Positions 35,486 to 45,332 of a DNA stretch of 64,000 nt are shown here, in pieces. The translations under genes were made by a program, and so were the position numbers. The stretch covers positions 558,001 through 622,000 of the forward strand of contig JAPNUO010000001.1 of the NCBI GenBank assembly GCA_026627065.1, written 5' to 3'. The notes beneath the pieces were generated by a model. It was not told the DNA's origin. It saw only the letters and a list, made by a program, of their open reading frames with translations, and made no database searches. Position 1 is the stretch's first letter. Each line of letters starts with the position of its first letter. Source of the stretch: Bacillota bacterium. Lineage in GTDB: Bacteria; Bacillota; Sulfobacillia; Sulfobacillales; Sulfobacillaceae.

Positions 35486-36244
35486 TTATGCAGGGCCTTC
35501 GAGGGAGGCCTTGCGGGGCGATAGGCGTCGGAGCCCCAGGGGCATGCGAAATACCCGATTGGCTTGACGCCAACTCAACATTCCATCTTGCACCATACTG
35601 GTCAACACTTGCCATTGACGCACCTTCGCCGCGCGATAGTGGAGCAGGGGATCGTAGGCGCTGGGCGCTTGCGGCAGGCCCGCCACGAGAGTTGCTTGTG
35701 CGATGGTGAGGGAGCCCGGCGGTACCCCGAAGTATCCGTAGCTAGCGGCGCCAATCCCGTAAAAGCCGTTGCCGAGATACACTTCGTTCAAATACAAGCT
35801 TAAAATCTCCCGCTTCGAGTACAACGCGGTCAACATGACGGCCAAGAGGGCTTCCGAGATTTTGCGCCGAAACGTCTTCTGGGGCGACAGCAAGGTGTCG
35901 CGCACCAGCTGCTGGGTGAGCGTGCTGCCTCCCTCGACCAATTGGTGGTACCGGAGATCCACCAGCAACGACCGCGCGATGCCTTCAAAGCTCACGCCGA
36001 GATTGGAGTAGAAGGTGCGATCCTCCGTGGCGATGAGGGCGCGCACCAACCATGGCGACACCTGAGTTACGCTCGTCCACCGGCCACCTTCCCGCTCTTC
36101 CCGCAAGCGAACCAGTTTGGGCAGGGCGATGATGCGGGACCAATGGGATTGGTAAAATCCCGCCACTGGTATGGCGCTAAGAGCCCACAAGAGTCCCAAC
36201 ACCGCTCCCACGCGCTGGAGGTTCCAGCGACCCCGTCGCGGCAC
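35486..36244 (-). CDS. Stand-alone peptidoglycan glycosyltransferase (GT51)
   Basis: 252 residues: an N-terminal membrane anchor (VGAVLGLLWALSAIPVAGF) and a GT51 domain only, with no penicillin-binding transpeptidase domain. The catalytic Glu is in ATEDRTFYSNLGVSFEG; the usual His after it is replaced (SNLG). Other motifs are GGSTLTQQLVRDTLLS, RKISEALLAVMLTALYSK and EVYLGNGFYGIGAAS. It polymerises glycan strands from lipid II. Between gpr and a SpoVB-like flippase, it may serve spore cortex synthesis (inference). Confidence 0.88.
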   Translation of the reverse strand: MPRRGRWNLQRVGAVLGLLWALSAIPVAGFYQSHWSRIIALPKLVRLREEREGGRWTSVTQVSPWLVRALIATEDRTFYSNLGVSFEGIARSLLVDLRYHQLVEGGSTLTQQLVRDTLLSPQKTFRRKISEALLAVMLTALYSKREILSLYLNEVYLGNGFYGIGAASYGYFGVPPGSLTIAQATLVAGLPQAPSAYDPLLHYRAAKVRQWQVLTSMVQDGMLSWRQANRVFRMPLGLRRLSPRKASLEGPA

Positions 36245-36292
36245 GCAAGATCCCGTCCCTTCTCACATACATGTATGGGGGAGGGATGGACA

Positions 36293-37801
36293 ATGCAACC
36301 ACGTGCCCGAAAAACTTTATGGTGGGGCACTTTGACTTTGACGTCCGCAGCCCTCATCTCCCGCGGCCTGGGGCTAATCTACCGGATTTTGCTGGCCCGC
36401 TTCCTCGGCAGCGAAGGCCTCGGCCAATTCCAGATGGTCTTCCCCTTTTACGTGACCTTAGTCACATTAGCCGTCGCCGGCACGCCAGTTGCAGTCTCGC
36501 AAATTGTCGCCGAAGACAGAGCCCCCGCGGGGCGCGTGTTGCGCATTGCCACCCTCATAGTCCTAACGATTAGCGTGCCCTTAATGGTACTGACTTTAGC
36601 AGGGGCACGCCCGCTTGCCACACTCCTTTATCACGACGCCACGTTTGCTCCCTTTCTCGCCGCGCTGGCGCCGGCGCTCATTGCGGTGGCGTTTTCCAGT
36701 GTATTGCGCGGTTACTTTATCGGTCTTCAGGAAATGGAATATCCGGCCCTTTCCCAGGTAGCCGAGCAATTGGTGCGAGTCGCCATTCTCTTCACCCTGA
36801 TTAACGTCGTCGGCGAACGCCTACTGGTCGACAACCCTCCGCTGATTGCCGTGCTTCTAATCCCCCTCGGGGAAGGGGTCAGCTTAGCCGTTTTGTTGCT
36901 CGGGTATCGTCGATGGCGTCCCGCCCAGACGCCGGAACCCCCACAGCCGTTCAGCCTGGCGCCCGCCATCCTTCGCCTTTCCATCCCCGTGACGTTAAGC
37001 CGCCTCTTGGGATCCCTCATTGGGGTGATCGAAGCCTCGCTCATCCCCTTGCGGCTGGAAATGTCGGGCATGTCGCGCGCCGCTGCGCTCAGTTACTTTG
37101 GACAACTCACCGGCATGGCTTTACCCCTCATTCTTTTCCCGACGGCGTTAACCGTGTCCCTGTCGACCAATCTGATTCCCGCCATCGCCGAAGCGACCAG
37201 CCGTGGACACCATGAACAGGCTCACCGGGATATCGTCGATAGTGTGCGCGCAACGGCGCTTTTGACGGTGCCGGTGACATTCGTGCTGCTAACCCTAGGA
37301 CTCCCGTTAGACGACCTCTTTTTTCACGCCCACGTTTCTCCGGCCGTGTTCGTGCCCCTCGTCCTCGGCGGGTTCTTCTTGTACTTCGACATCGCCTTTG
37401 CCGGCATTCTGCGCGGCTTAGGCCGCACCGATCTGCCGCTTTGGAACGACCTATTCGCGAGCTTGATCGAAATCGCCCTAATTTGGGTTTTGGCCAGTCG
37501 ACCCGGGCGAGGACCGGAAGGCATCGCCATCGCCATCTCTGTGGGTTTTGCCTTGTCGGGGTTGTTTAACCTGTATCACGTCGTGCGATTAACCCATGTC
37601 AAAATTCCTTGGCTTCGCGTCTTCGGAAAGCCGGTGGTCGCGGCGCTTCCCATTTGGCTCATGACTCCGCTTTGGCAACGCTGGCTGGCGTTTCACCACG
37701 CCAATCATCTGGTCACGCTCATCACGAGCTTAGGGGTCGCCGCCCTCCTTTACTTTGCCGGCCTCCGCGTCACGGGAACGCGCCTGTCGCGGTTGCTTTA
37801 A
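36293..37801 (+). CDS. MOP-superfamily flippase, SpoVB-like
   Basis: 502 residues with about 13-14 membrane helices, family of polysaccharide/lipid II flippases (MurJ, SpoVB, RfbX). The N-terminal half has ALISRGLGLIYRILLARFLG, then SEGLGQFQMVFPFY, the typical opening of SpoVB/YtgP-like proteins. It probably flips lipid-linked cell wall precursor. ATG 36293 lies 7 bases after GGGAGGG; earlier in-frame starts would overlap the divergent glycosyltransferase gene and are rejected. Confidence 0.85.
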   Translation: MQPRARKTLWWGTLTLTSAALISRGLGLIYRILLARFLGSEGLGQFQMVFPFYVTLVTLAVAGTPVAVSQIVAEDRAPAGRVLRIATLIVLTISVPLMVLTLAGARPLATLLYHDATFAPFLAALAPALIAVAFSSVLRGYFIGLQEMEYPALSQVAEQLVRVAILFTLINVVGERLLVDNPPLIAVLLIPLGEGVSLAVLLLGYRRWRPAQTPEPPQPFSLAPAILRLSIPVTLSRLLGSLIGVIEASLIPLRLEMSGMSRAAALSYFGQLTGMALPLILFPTALTVSLSTNLIPAIAEATSRGHHEQAHRDIVDSVRATALLTVPVTFVLLTLGLPLDDLFFHAHVSPAVFVPLVLGGFFLYFDIAFAGILRGLGRTDLPLWNDLFASLIEIALIWVLASRPGRGPEGIAIAISVGFALSGLFNLYHVVRLTHVKIPWLRVFGKPVVAALPIWLMTPLWQRWLAFHHANHLVTLITSLGVAALLYFAGLRVTGTRLSRLL

Positions 37802-38079
37802 GAACGCGGAGTGGAAGCCGCAACGCCGGCCGCGCCTGCGAAAATGCGGGACGCCTAGAAAAAAACCTGGCGCTCCCCGCCTGCGGGGGCAACGCCCTGG
37901 CGTGCTCCAGCACAGACACTTCTGGCGCACAAGGCGGGGAAACGCCAGCAACAACAAAAGGAACTGCCGCGACACTGACGGCGGCCGGCCGCGCTGAACG
38001 GGACAACGCTTCTACTCCACAAAAACGGTGCCCCATCAGAGTCGAACGGGACCTGCCGGCCGCGTTCACCATTGTTGGC
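37802..38079. other. GC-rich convergent intergenic region
   Basis: 278 bases between the flippase and clpB ends. It holds the palindromes TCCCCGCCTGCGGGG (37875-37889) and GCGGCCGGCCGC, and a run of A residues near 37859-37867, but no hairpin with a clean T tract. No gene supported. Confidence 0.4.
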
Positions 38080-40680
38080 CTAACCCACAGCAAGCGGATC
38101 TTCAACGAGAAATTGCAAGCTGTCGCCGCTCTCGTCCACGACCACGTGGGCGCCTTCGGCAATCTCTCCCGCCAACAGCTTCATGGCCAAAGGGTCGGCC
38201 AACGCCCGTTGGATCACCCGCCGCAAAGGACGTGCGCCAAACTCCGGTTGGTAGCCCCGCCGCGCCAGCCAGTCGGCCGCCCGGTCGGTCAATGTCAGCG
38301 CCACCCGCCGTTCCGCGAGGCGCTTTTCCAAATCCTTCAGCTGCAGCCGGACAATCTCTCGCAACTCCGCATCGCCCAGCCGGTTGAAGATGACCACCTC
38401 GTCGATGCGGTTAAGAAACTCGGGACGGAAGGACTGTCTTAGCACCGCTTGGATCATTTGGTCGCGGCGCTCTGGGTCCGATTCTTCGAGGAGAATGTCG
38501 CTCCCCAAGTTCGACGTCATAATGATGACCGTGTTGCGAAAGTCCACTGTTCGCCCCTGTCCGTCGGTTAGCCGCCCGTCGTCCAGCACCTGCAGCAGGA
38601 CATTAAAGACTTCCGGATGTGCCTTCTCCACCTCATCCAGCAAGACCACGGCGTAAGGACGGCGGCGTACGGTTTCGGTGAGCTGCCCGCCTTCTTCGTA
38701 CCCGACGTAGCCGGGTGGAGCCCCCACCAATCGCGACACACTGTGCCGCTCCATGTACTCCGACATGTCAATGCGAACCAGCGCATTTTCGTCATCAAAC
38801 AGAAATTCCGCCAACGCTTTGGCTAGCTCTGTCTTGCCAACGCCCGTTGGTCCGAGGAACAGGAACGAGCCCATGGGGCGCCGGGGATCCGACAACCCCG
38901 CGCGGGCGCGGCGCACGGCGTTGGCCACTACCGCGACCGCTTGCTGCTGTCCCACCACGCGTTGTGCGAGACGTTCTTCCATGTGTACCAACTTCTCCCG
39001 TTCGCCTTCCATGAGCCGAGTCACCGGAATACCCGTCCATTTAGCCACCACGGCGGCAATGTCGTGTTCGGTGACTTCCTCGCGCAACATGCGCCCCTCA
39101 TTGGGCGATCGCTCCATTTCGGCTTGGAGCCGGGCCAGCTCGCGCTCGAGTTCCAGCAGGACTCCGTACCGCAGCTCCGCGGCACGGGCCCAGTCTCCCT
39201 GCCGCTCTGCCTGCGCCTCTTCGGTCTTTGCCTCTTCAATCCGATTCTTCAAGTCGCGCACGCGATTGACCATCGTCTTCTCTTGTTCCCATCGCGCCAT
39301 GAGGCTGTTGCGCCGCTCGTTCAAGTTCGCCAGCTCGTGCTCCAATCGCTGGAGGCGCTCTTGGGCCGCGGGATCATCAGATTCCTTGGCCAAGGCTTGA
39401 CGCTCAATTTCCAACTGAATCCGCCGCCGCTCCAGCTCATCCAGCTCCTCCGGCATGGAGTCCATCTCAACACGAAGATGCGACGCCGCCTCGTCCACCA
39501 GGTCAATGGCCTTGTCCGGCAAGAATCGGTCGCTGATGTAGCGATGGCTCAAGGTCGCCGCCGCCACCAAGGCGCTATCGCGGATGCGGACGCCGTGATG
39601 CAGTTCGTAGCGATCCTTCAACCCTCTCAAGATGGCGATGGTATCCTCCACCGACGGTTCCGAGACGTACACCGGTTGAAAGCGTCGTTCTAGGGCGGCG
39701 TCCTTTTCGATGTATTGGCGGTACTCGTCGAGGGTCGTGGCTCCCACCGCCCGCAACTCGCCACGGGCGAGCGCCGGCTTCAGCAGATTGGCAGCGTCCA
39801 CCGCTCCCTCTGCCTTCCCCGCCCCGACCAACGTGTGCAATTCGTCGATGAACAAAATGATGCGGCCTTCTGCAGCCTCGATTTCTTTTAACACCGCCTT
39901 CAGCCGGTCTTCAAATTCGCCGCGAAACTTCGACCCGGCCACCAGCGCCCCCAAGTCCAGGGCAAGGACCCGTTTGTCTCGGAGCCCCTCAGGAACGTCG
40001 CGGGCCACAATCCGCTGCGCGAGCCCTTCCACAATGGCGGTCTTCCCCACGCCCGGCTCCCCGATAAGCACCGGATTGTTCTTTGTCCGGCGGGACAGCA
40101 CTTGGATAACCCGGCGAATTTCCTCGTCGCGCCCGATGACCGGATCGAGCTTGCCGCGCCGGGCCAGTTCGGTCAAATCTTTACTATAGCGAGCCAACGC
40201 CTGATATTTGTCCTCGGGATTGGGGTCGGTGACCCGCGCCGTCCCCCGGATGTCTTTGAGCGCGCGCATCAGCGCATCCTCAGTGATCGCATAGGCGCGA
40301 AAGATTTCGCTGACCGGTCCTTGGTGCTGCGACGCCATCGCCAGCAACAAGTGCTCGGTCGAAATGTATTCGTCCTTCAGCTCGTCGGCGCGCCGCTCTG
40401 CGTCTTCAATGACCGCCACCAGGTCTTGAGCAAGGTAGGCGCCGGGCTGCGTGCCACTGACGCGCGGCAGCTTGCCCAAGCTCTCCTTCACCCGCCCCAA
40501 CAGCGGCGCCCAGGGCACTCCCAGCCGTTCCAGCAACGGGCGCACAACACCTTCCGACTGTTCAATCAATGCAGATAAAAGATGAAGCGTCGTGACCGCC
40601 TGGTGCTGAGCGTCGCGCGCCCGGCTTTGCGCATCCTGCAGCGCTTCCTGAGCCTTGACCGTCAATTTATCGAGGCGCAT
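38080..40680 (-). CDS. clpB: Protein disaggregase ClpB
   Basis: 866 residues, full length for ClpB: an N-terminal double Clp repeat (1-150), first AAA+ domain with Walker [14 protein letters not shown] (near residue 207) and [11 protein letters not shown], a coiled-coil middle domain with the long Glu/Arg-rich stretch, and second AAA+ with [16 protein letters not shown] and the [13 protein letters not shown] pore loop. With DnaK/DnaJ it rescues aggregated proteins. It overlaps the end of dnaJ by 14 bases. ATG 40680 follows GGAGGGGAG. Confidence 0.98.
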   Translation of the reverse strand: MRLDKLTVKAQEALQDAQSRARDAQHQAVTTLHLLSALIEQSEGVVRPLLERLGVPWAPLLGRVKESLGKLPRVSGTQPGAYLAQDLVAVIEDAERRADELKDEYISTEHLLLAMASQHQGPVSEIFRAYAITEDALMRALKDIRGTARVTDPNPEDKYQALARYSKDLTELARRGKLDPVIGRDEEIRRVIQVLSRRTKNNPVLIGEPGVGKTAIVEGLAQRIVARDVPEGLRDKRVLALDLGALVAGSKFRGEFEDRLKAVLKEIEAAEGRIILFIDELHTLVGAGKAEGAVDAANLLKPALARGELRAVGATTLDEYRQYIEKDAALERRFQPVYVSEPSVEDTIAILRGLKDRYELHHGVRIRDSALVAAATLSHRYISDRFLPDKAIDLVDEAASHLRVEMDSMPEELDELERRRIQLEIERQALAKESDDPAAQERLQRLEHELANLNERRNSLMARWEQEKTMVNRVRDLKNRIEEAKTEEAQAERQGDWARAAELRYGVLLELERELARLQAEMERSPNEGRMLREEVTEHDIAAVVAKWTGIPVTRLMEGEREKLVHMEERLAQRVVGQQQAVAVVANAVRRARAGLSDPRRPMGSFLFLGPTGVGKTELAKALAEFLFDDENALVRIDMSEYMERHSVSRLVGAPPGYVGYEEGGQLTETVRRRPYAVVLLDEVEKAHPEVFNVLLQVLDDGRLTDGQGRTVDFRNTVIIMTSNLGSDILLEESDPERRDQMIQAVLRQSFRPEFLNRIDEVVIFNRLGDAELREIVRLQLKDLEKRLAERRVALTLTDRAADWLARRGYQPEFGARPLRRVIQRALADPLAMKLLAGEIAEGAHVVVDESGDSLQFLVEDPLAVG

Positions 40681-41593
40681 GAATCTCCCCTCCTACTTCC
40701 TGGTGATTCGCCTTCAACGCTTCATAGAGCCGATCATCCTCGGCCGTAAACGGTTCCGGAAAACGCAACACCACTTCTAACAACAGGTCGCCCCGGACCC
40801 CGGTGCCGCGGTGAGGCAATCCCAAACCCTTGAGCCGGAGCATTCGCCCGTGATTAGTGTGCCGCGGGATTTTTACCACGACATTTTCACCCACCAGCGG
40901 CCGGACGGTGACTTCGCCGCCTGCCGCCGCCACCGGCACGGAAACCATGAGGCGGCCGACCAAGTGATCTCCCTGTCGCTGAAAACGAGGGTGCGGCGCC
41001 ACTTCCACGCGTAGGCGGGCCCAGTCCCCCACGCGCAGCACCGCGCCATCTTCGATGCCGGGAGGAATGGTCACGTCAAACCGCCTCGGCTCGATCACCT
41101 GGCCCGACCCCCCGCAGCGCGGACAGTCGCGGTCGCGCCCGTGGCACACGACGCATTCTTTGACGTCTTGAACGGTCAAATTGACGGTCGTTCCCGTCAT
41201 CACCTGCTCGAGCGTCACCCTTACGGTTTCCTCGGGCACGGTCTCCGTACGCGAGGGCCCAAAATCGCGGCCGAACAAGTCCTCAAAAATGGATCCAAAC
41301 CCGCCAAAATCTTCAGGAGACCAGTCGTAGACGACCCGCTCGAATCCAGGCCCGCGTCGCCTCGCCTCATGCGCCTGGTAGCCGCGGCGCATGCGATCGT
41401 ATTCCTTGCGCTTCGCCGGATCCGACAGCACTTCATAGGCCTCGTTGATCGCTTTAAACTGCTCTTCGCCGGCCTTGCCGCTCACATCGGGATGGTACTT
41501 GCGCGCAAGCCGGCGATAGGCTTGCTTAATGGTGTCCTGGTCCGCGTTCTCGTCGACTTCTAAAATCTTGTAATAGTCCTTGAAAGTCGGCAC
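40667..41593 (-). CDS. dnaJ: DnaJ/CbpA-type co-chaperone with a reduced zinc finger
   Basis: 308 residues. The J domain (1-70) has [20 protein letters not shown] and the catalytic HPD ([10 protein letters not shown]). It is followed by a short Gly/Phe linker ([16 protein letters not shown]) and C-terminal client-binding domains. Normal DnaJ has four CxxCxGxG repeats binding two zincs; here only CVVCHG and CPRCGGSG remain, one possible zinc site. It stimulates DnaK ATPase. GTG 41593 sits behind AAAGGAGG. It lies between dnaK and clpB in the operon; no grpE follows. Confidence 0.92.
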   Translation of the reverse strand: MPTFKDYYKILEVDENADQDTIKQAYRRLARKYHPDVSGKAGEEQFKAINEAYEVLSDPAKRKEYDRMRRGYQAHEARRRGPGFERVVYDWSPEDFGGFGSIFEDLFGRDFGPSRTETVPEETVRVTLEQVMTGTTVNLTVQDVKECVVCHGRDRDCPRCGGSGQVIEPRRFDVTIPPGIEDGAVLRVGDWARLRVEVAPHPRFQRQGDHLVGRLMVSVPVAAAGGEVTVRPLVGENVVVKIPRHTNHGRMLRLKGLGLPHRGTGVRGDLLLEVVLRFPEPFTAEDDRLYEALKANHQEVGGEIHAPR

Positions 41594-41624
41594 CGATCTC
41601 ACCTCCTTTTTCGGCGACAATAAC

Positions 41625-41646
41625 GGGCGAGGACCCAGCCTCGCCC
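41625..41646 (-). terminator. Hairpin between dnaK and dnaJ
   Basis: Perfect stem GGGCGAGG-ctgggt-CCTCGCCC in the 71-base gap. On the minus strand it is followed by GTTATTGT, too poor in T for a strong terminator. It may trim transcription or stabilise the dnaK mRNA end. Confidence 0.5.
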
Positions 41647-41664
41647 GCACTCCTCATGCCGCGC

Positions 41665-43560
41665 CTATTCGCTTGGCCGAAAGTCCGCGTCGATGACATC
41701 CCCCTGATCGCCGCCCGGCGGCGGAGGTGGTGGCGTGTCTTGGCTGCCCGCCGAGTTCTGCGACTGATAGACTTGCTGGGCTAGCTTGTGGGCGCTCGCT
41801 TCGAGCCGCGCCAAGGCACTGTCGAGCGTCGCCTTGTCGTTGCCGTTCATCGCTTCCCGCACCGCTTGGATCGCCGCTTCGGCTTCGCTCTTGTCCTGGG
41901 CGCTCACTTTATCGCCCAGATCCTTGAGCGACTTTTCTGTCGCATACACCATGGACTCGGCTCGATTCTTGGCTTCCGCCAGTTCGCGTTTGCGCTCATC
42001 TTCCGCCGCTTTTTCCTGGGCTTCGCGCACCATGCGCTCCACTTCTTCCTTGCTCAGCTGCGTAGACGCGGTGACGGTAATCCGCTGCTCTTTGCCGGTG
42101 CCCAAGTCTTTCGCCGACACGTTGACAATGCCGTTGGCGTCAATATCGAACGTGACCTCAATTTGCGGCACGCCTCGCGGCGCCGGCGGAATGTCCGTCA
42201 GGCTAAACCGCGCGAGCGTCCGGTTGTCGGCCGCCATTGGCCGCTCGCCCTGCAGCACGTGAATTTCGACGCTCGTCTGGTTATCCGCCGCCGTGGTAAA
42301 TACCTGGCTCTTCCGGGTGGGGATGGTTGTGTTGCGCTCGATCAGCTTGCTAAAGACGCCGCCCAGCGTCTCAATCCCGAGCGACAACGGCGTCACATCC
42401 AGCAGGATGACATCCTTGACCTCTCCGGCCAAGACCCCGCCCTGGATGGCGGCGCCAATGGCCACCACTTCGTCCGGGTTCACACCGCGATGCGGCTCCT
42501 TTCCGGTCAGGCGCTTCACCAGCTCCTGAATTACCGGCATGCGCGTCGAACCCCCGACCAAAACCACTTCGTCGATTTGACTCTCCGTCAGTTTGGCATC
42601 CTGCAGCGCTTGCTTAAACGGCCCCACACAGCGTTCGGTCAGGTCTTGGGTCAGCTCTTCAAATTTCGCCCGGGTGATCTTCTGCTCCAAGTGCTTGGGC
42701 CCCGTCTGATCGGCGGTGATAAACGGCAGCGACACCTGCGTCTCCGTCACCGACGACAACTCGATTTTCGCCTTCTCGGCGGCCTCGATCAGGCGCTGCA
42801 ACGCTTGACGATCCCGGCGCAGGTCAATCCCGTTTTCCTTTTGAAATTGGTCGGCAATGTAGTCGACAAGTTTCATGTCGTAGTCGTCGCCGCCCAAATG
42901 CGTGTCGCCCGACGTCGCCTTCACCTCAAAGACGCCGTCCCCGACCTCCAGAATCGACACGTCAAACGTGCCACCGCCGAGGTCCCATACCAGAATTGTC
43001 TCATTCTTTTTCTTGTCTAACCCGTAGGCCAGAGCAGCGGCCGTCGGCTCGTTGATAATTCGCAGGACCTCGAGCCCGGCAATTTTCCCCGCATCTTTAG
43101 TCGCCTGCCTTTGAGCGTCGTTGAAATAGGCAGGCACCGTAATCACGGCCTGGGTGATGCTCTCGCCAAGGTACTTTTCCGCGTCCGCCTTAAGTTTGGC
43201 CAGCACCATGGCCGAAATCTGCTCCGGCGTGAGACTCTCCCCGGCATTCGGCAATTCCACGCGGACCTGGTTGTTGGGACCGCTGACCACTTTATACGGC
43301 ACCCGCGCCCGTTCTTCGGTCACTTCGTCAAATCGCCGGCCAATAAACCGCTTAATGGAAAACACCGTGTTTTCCGGGTTCATCACCGCTTGACGGCGAG
43401 CAAGCTGGCCCACCAGTCGCTCGCCGTTCTTGGTAAATGCCACCACAGAGGGGGTCAACCGGCTGCCTTCCGTGTTCAGCACCACGGTGGGCTGCCCCCC
43501 CTCCATCACGGCAATCACCGAGTTCGTTGTCCCTAAATCAATGCCTACCACTTTCGCCAT
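41665..43560 (-). CDS. dnaK: Chaperone DnaK (Hsp70)
   Basis: 631 residues. Nucleotide-binding domain with [17 protein letters not shown], the phosphate loop [18 protein letters not shown] and [15 protein letters not shown]; substrate-binding domain starts around [14 protein letters not shown]. The C-terminus carries a Pro/Gly-rich stretch and ends [11 protein letters not shown], close to the EEVD-like ending of many bacterial DnaK proteins. ATG 43560 overlaps the end of the upstream regulator gene by 23 bases, so the two are transcribed together. Confidence 0.98.
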   Translation of the reverse strand: MAKVVGIDLGTTNSVIAVMEGGQPTVVLNTEGSRLTPSVVAFTKNGERLVGQLARRQAVMNPENTVFSIKRFIGRRFDEVTEERARVPYKVVSGPNNQVRVELPNAGESLTPEQISAMVLAKLKADAEKYLGESITQAVITVPAYFNDAQRQATKDAGKIAGLEVLRIINEPTAAALAYGLDKKKNETILVWDLGGGTFDVSILEVGDGVFEVKATSGDTHLGGDDYDMKLVDYIADQFQKENGIDLRRDRQALQRLIEAAEKAKIELSSVTETQVSLPFITADQTGPKHLEQKITRAKFEELTQDLTERCVGPFKQALQDAKLTESQIDEVVLVGGSTRMPVIQELVKRLTGKEPHRGVNPDEVVAIGAAIQGGVLAGEVKDVILLDVTPLSLGIETLGGVFSKLIERNTTIPTRKSQVFTTAADNQTSVEIHVLQGERPMAADNRTLARFSLTDIPPAPRGVPQIEVTFDIDANGIVNVSAKDLGTGKEQRITVTASTQLSKEEVERMVREAQEKAAEDERKRELAEAKNRAESMVYATEKSLKDLGDKVSAQDKSEAEAAIQAVREAMNGNDKATLDSALARLEASAHKLAQQVYQSQNSAGSQDTPPPPPPGGDQGDVIDADFRPSE

Positions 43561-43834
43561 ATGTCGTCACCCTCGCTTTGGGTCCCGCCGCTTTGCCGGC
43601 GTCCCCTAAAATCGCGCGGATCCCTGCGGGGTTGATCCCCTGTCCCGCTAATTCTCGGATCCGGATCAGCTGATGGAAGTCATTCTCTGAGTATAGCCGA
43701 TTATTGGTACTGGTCCGATACGGATTAATCAACGCCTCCCGCTCCCACGCCCGGAGCGTCTGGGGCGACACTCCCACCAGCCGAGCCATTACGCCAATGG
43801 TATAAACCGGTTCATCCGGACCATGAATGGGCAT
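43538..43834 (-). CDS. hspR: MerR-family heat-shock regulator, HspR-like
   Basis: 98 residues. Winged helix: [20 protein letters not shown], then [20 protein letters not shown], followed by a short helical C-terminus with [18 protein letters not shown], as in HspR. HspR represses dnaK operons and in actinobacteria binds a HAIR repeat. It leads the operon hspR-dnaK-dnaJ-clpB, which implies autoregulation. ATG 43834 is used; an in-frame GTG at 43846 lies inside the ribosome binding site. No effector domain. Confidence 0.85.
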   Translation of the reverse strand: MPIHGPDEPVYTIGVMARLVGVSPQTLRAWEREALINPYRTSTNNRLYSENDFHQLIRIRELAGQGINPAGIRAILGDAGKAAGPKARVTTYGESGRH

Positions 43835-43870
43835 GGAACCAATCACTTCCTCTACCGGATTCCACTCCCA

Positions 43871-43899
43871 TAATAAAAATCTTTCACTTCGCGATCAAG
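43871..43899 (-). promoter_or_regulatory. Promoter of the hspR-dnaK operon
   Basis: Minus-strand TTGATC (43894-43899), 17-base spacer, TATTAT (43871-43876). A nearby inverted pair TCTTAT/ATAAGA (43902-43922) could be a regulator site. No clean HAIR repeat (CTTGAGT-N7-ACTCAAG) is seen. Confidence 0.7.
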
Positions 43900-43995
43900 A
43901 ATCTTATTCGATTTTGATAAGAAATTTATTTCTCCGGCCACCCTCAGGTATTGTGCGCCAGAGGCCACCTCCCCATGCAGGCACCAGCGAAGCGC

Positions 43996-44028
43996 AAAAA
44001 GAAAATGGCCGCTCGCACGCGCCATTTT
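43996..44028 (-). terminator. Terminator of the aroF-tyrA-aroA operon
   Basis: Minus-strand stem AAAATGGC ... GCCATTTT with an 11-base loop, then CTTTTT. It lies 23 bases past the aroA stop. Confidence 0.85.
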
Positions 44029-44050
44029 CCAGGATCTCTGCCTAGCCCGA

Positions 44051-45328
44051 TCAGCCCTCAGGCTGCAAGGCGTGATACTGGGCAAAAAAGTCCGGGTAAC
44101 TAATGCGCACCGCATCTTCCCCGCGAAGCCGGACCGGACTCTCGGCCACAGTCGCAGCCACGGCCGCCAGCATGGCCATGCGGTGATCCCCGCGGGCGTC
44201 TACCTCCGCACCGTGAAGGCGCGTCGGGCCCTCAATGACCCACCCGTCGGGGCGGTCTTCAACCTGCGCCCCCAAAGACCGCAAGATCTGCCCGGTTACC
44301 TGGATGCGGTCGCTTTCCTTAACTCGCAGCTCTTCCGCTCCGCGTATCACGGTGGTCCCCTCGCACTGCGTCGCCAACAGCGCCACCAACGGGACCTCGT
44401 CAATCATTTGGGGAATGTCCGCACCCTCGACGACTACCGGACGGCACACTCTCCCGCGCACTTCCACGTGTCCCCAGGGTTCCGGCAACTCCGACACCGC
44501 GTCCCAGTGCACGCTGGCCCCCATTTGGGCGAGTACACGGTAAAAACCGGTCCGGGTGGGATTAAACAGCATGGACTCCACCGTCACCGCGCGGTCGGCG
44601 TCTAACGCGGCAATAGCCGCCCAAAAGGCCCCTGACGACGGATCGCCCGGAACCCGAAACGCCATGGCGTGCAACGACCCCGGGTAAACTGTCACAGCCA
44701 GTCCGTCCCGCGTAATGTTGCCCCCCATGGCCGCAATCAAGCGCTCGGTGTGATCCCGACTTAACGCGGGCTCAATCACGCGCACCGGATCCTCCGCGGT
44801 CAAGCCGGCCAGCAAGAGACTGGACTTCACCTGGGCGCTGGCCACCGCCAGCGTAAACTGCCCCCCTTGATGCCGCCCTCCTTGAATGGCGAGCGGGGCA
44901 AATCCGCCCTCGCGGGCCAGCACCTGAACGCCCATCGCGCGAAGAGGTTCTACAACCCGCGCCATCGGCCGCCGGCTCAACGAGGCGTCGCCGTATAGCA
45001 CGGTGAGGCCATGGACCGCGGCAGCCAAGCCGGCGCCGAGGCGCATGGTGGTCCCGGAATTAGCGGCATCGATGGGCGTGACCGCCTCCTGCAGGCGACG
45101 GGGCCTTTCCAGCACGAGGCGTTCTGGAGACAGCTCCCGCACTTCGACGCCCAGTGCCTGCACCAAGCGCACGCTTGCCCGCGTATCGGCGGCATCCAGC
45201 CAATGCTCCAGGATCATCTCGCCCTCGGCCAACGCGCTAAACAAAATCCCCCGGTGCGTCAACGACTTGTCGCCCGGCACCGCAACGCGCGCCTTGACCG
45301 GTTTTTTCCACGCCGTAAATTCCAGCAT
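44051..45328 (-). CDS. aroA: 3-phosphoshikimate 1-carboxyvinyltransferase (EPSP synthase)
   Basis: 425 residues. Sixth shikimate-pathway step, joining shikimate-3-phosphate and PEP. Motifs are GDKSLTHRGILFSALAEG (usually GDKSISHR), DAANSGTTMRLGAGL and RVKESDRIQVTG. The NSGTTMRL form of the PEP loop is the type seen in class II enzymes. It begins 4 bases after tyrA. ATG 45328 follows GGGTGAGGGT. Last gene of the T-box controlled aroF-tyrA-aroA operon. Confidence 0.95.
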   Translation of the reverse strand: MLEFTAWKKPVKARVAVPGDKSLTHRGILFSALAEGEMILEHWLDAADTRASVRLVQALGVEVRELSPERLVLERPRRLQEAVTPIDAANSGTTMRLGAGLAAAVHGLTVLYGDASLSRRPMARVVEPLRAMGVQVLAREGGFAPLAIQGGRHQGGQFTLAVASAQVKSSLLLAGLTAEDPVRVIEPALSRDHTERLIAAMGGNITRDGLAVTVYPGSLHAMAFRVPGDPSSGAFWAAIAALDADRAVTVESMLFNPTRTGFYRVLAQMGASVHWDAVSELPEPWGHVEVRGRVCRPVVVEGADIPQMIDEVPLVALLATQCEGTTVIRGAEELRVKESDRIQVTGQILRSLGAQVEDRPDGWVIEGPTRLHGAEVDARGDHRMAMLAAVAATVAESPVRLRGEDAVRISYPDFFAQYHALQPEG

Positions 45329-45332
45329 ACCC

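Noticed and set aside
37609..38442. 277-codon plus-strand open frame across the flippase end and clpB end
   Set aside because: It overlaps two real genes in other frames, has no ribosome binding site and reads as low-complexity sequence.
38941..39693. 250-codon plus-strand open frame opposite clpB
   Set aside because: Antisense to conserved AAA+ sequence; composition typical of a shadow frame.
41788..43020. 410-codon open frame on the plus strand opposite dnaK
   Set aside because: Its translation is Arg/His/Leu-rich with no family motif, and it lies wholly opposite a certain dnaK gene. GC-rich third positions produce such shadows.
43840..43930. HAIR-type HspR operator
   Set aside because: Only a partial CTTGA ... 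AAAG resemblance is present; no full inverted repeat with 7-base spacing.
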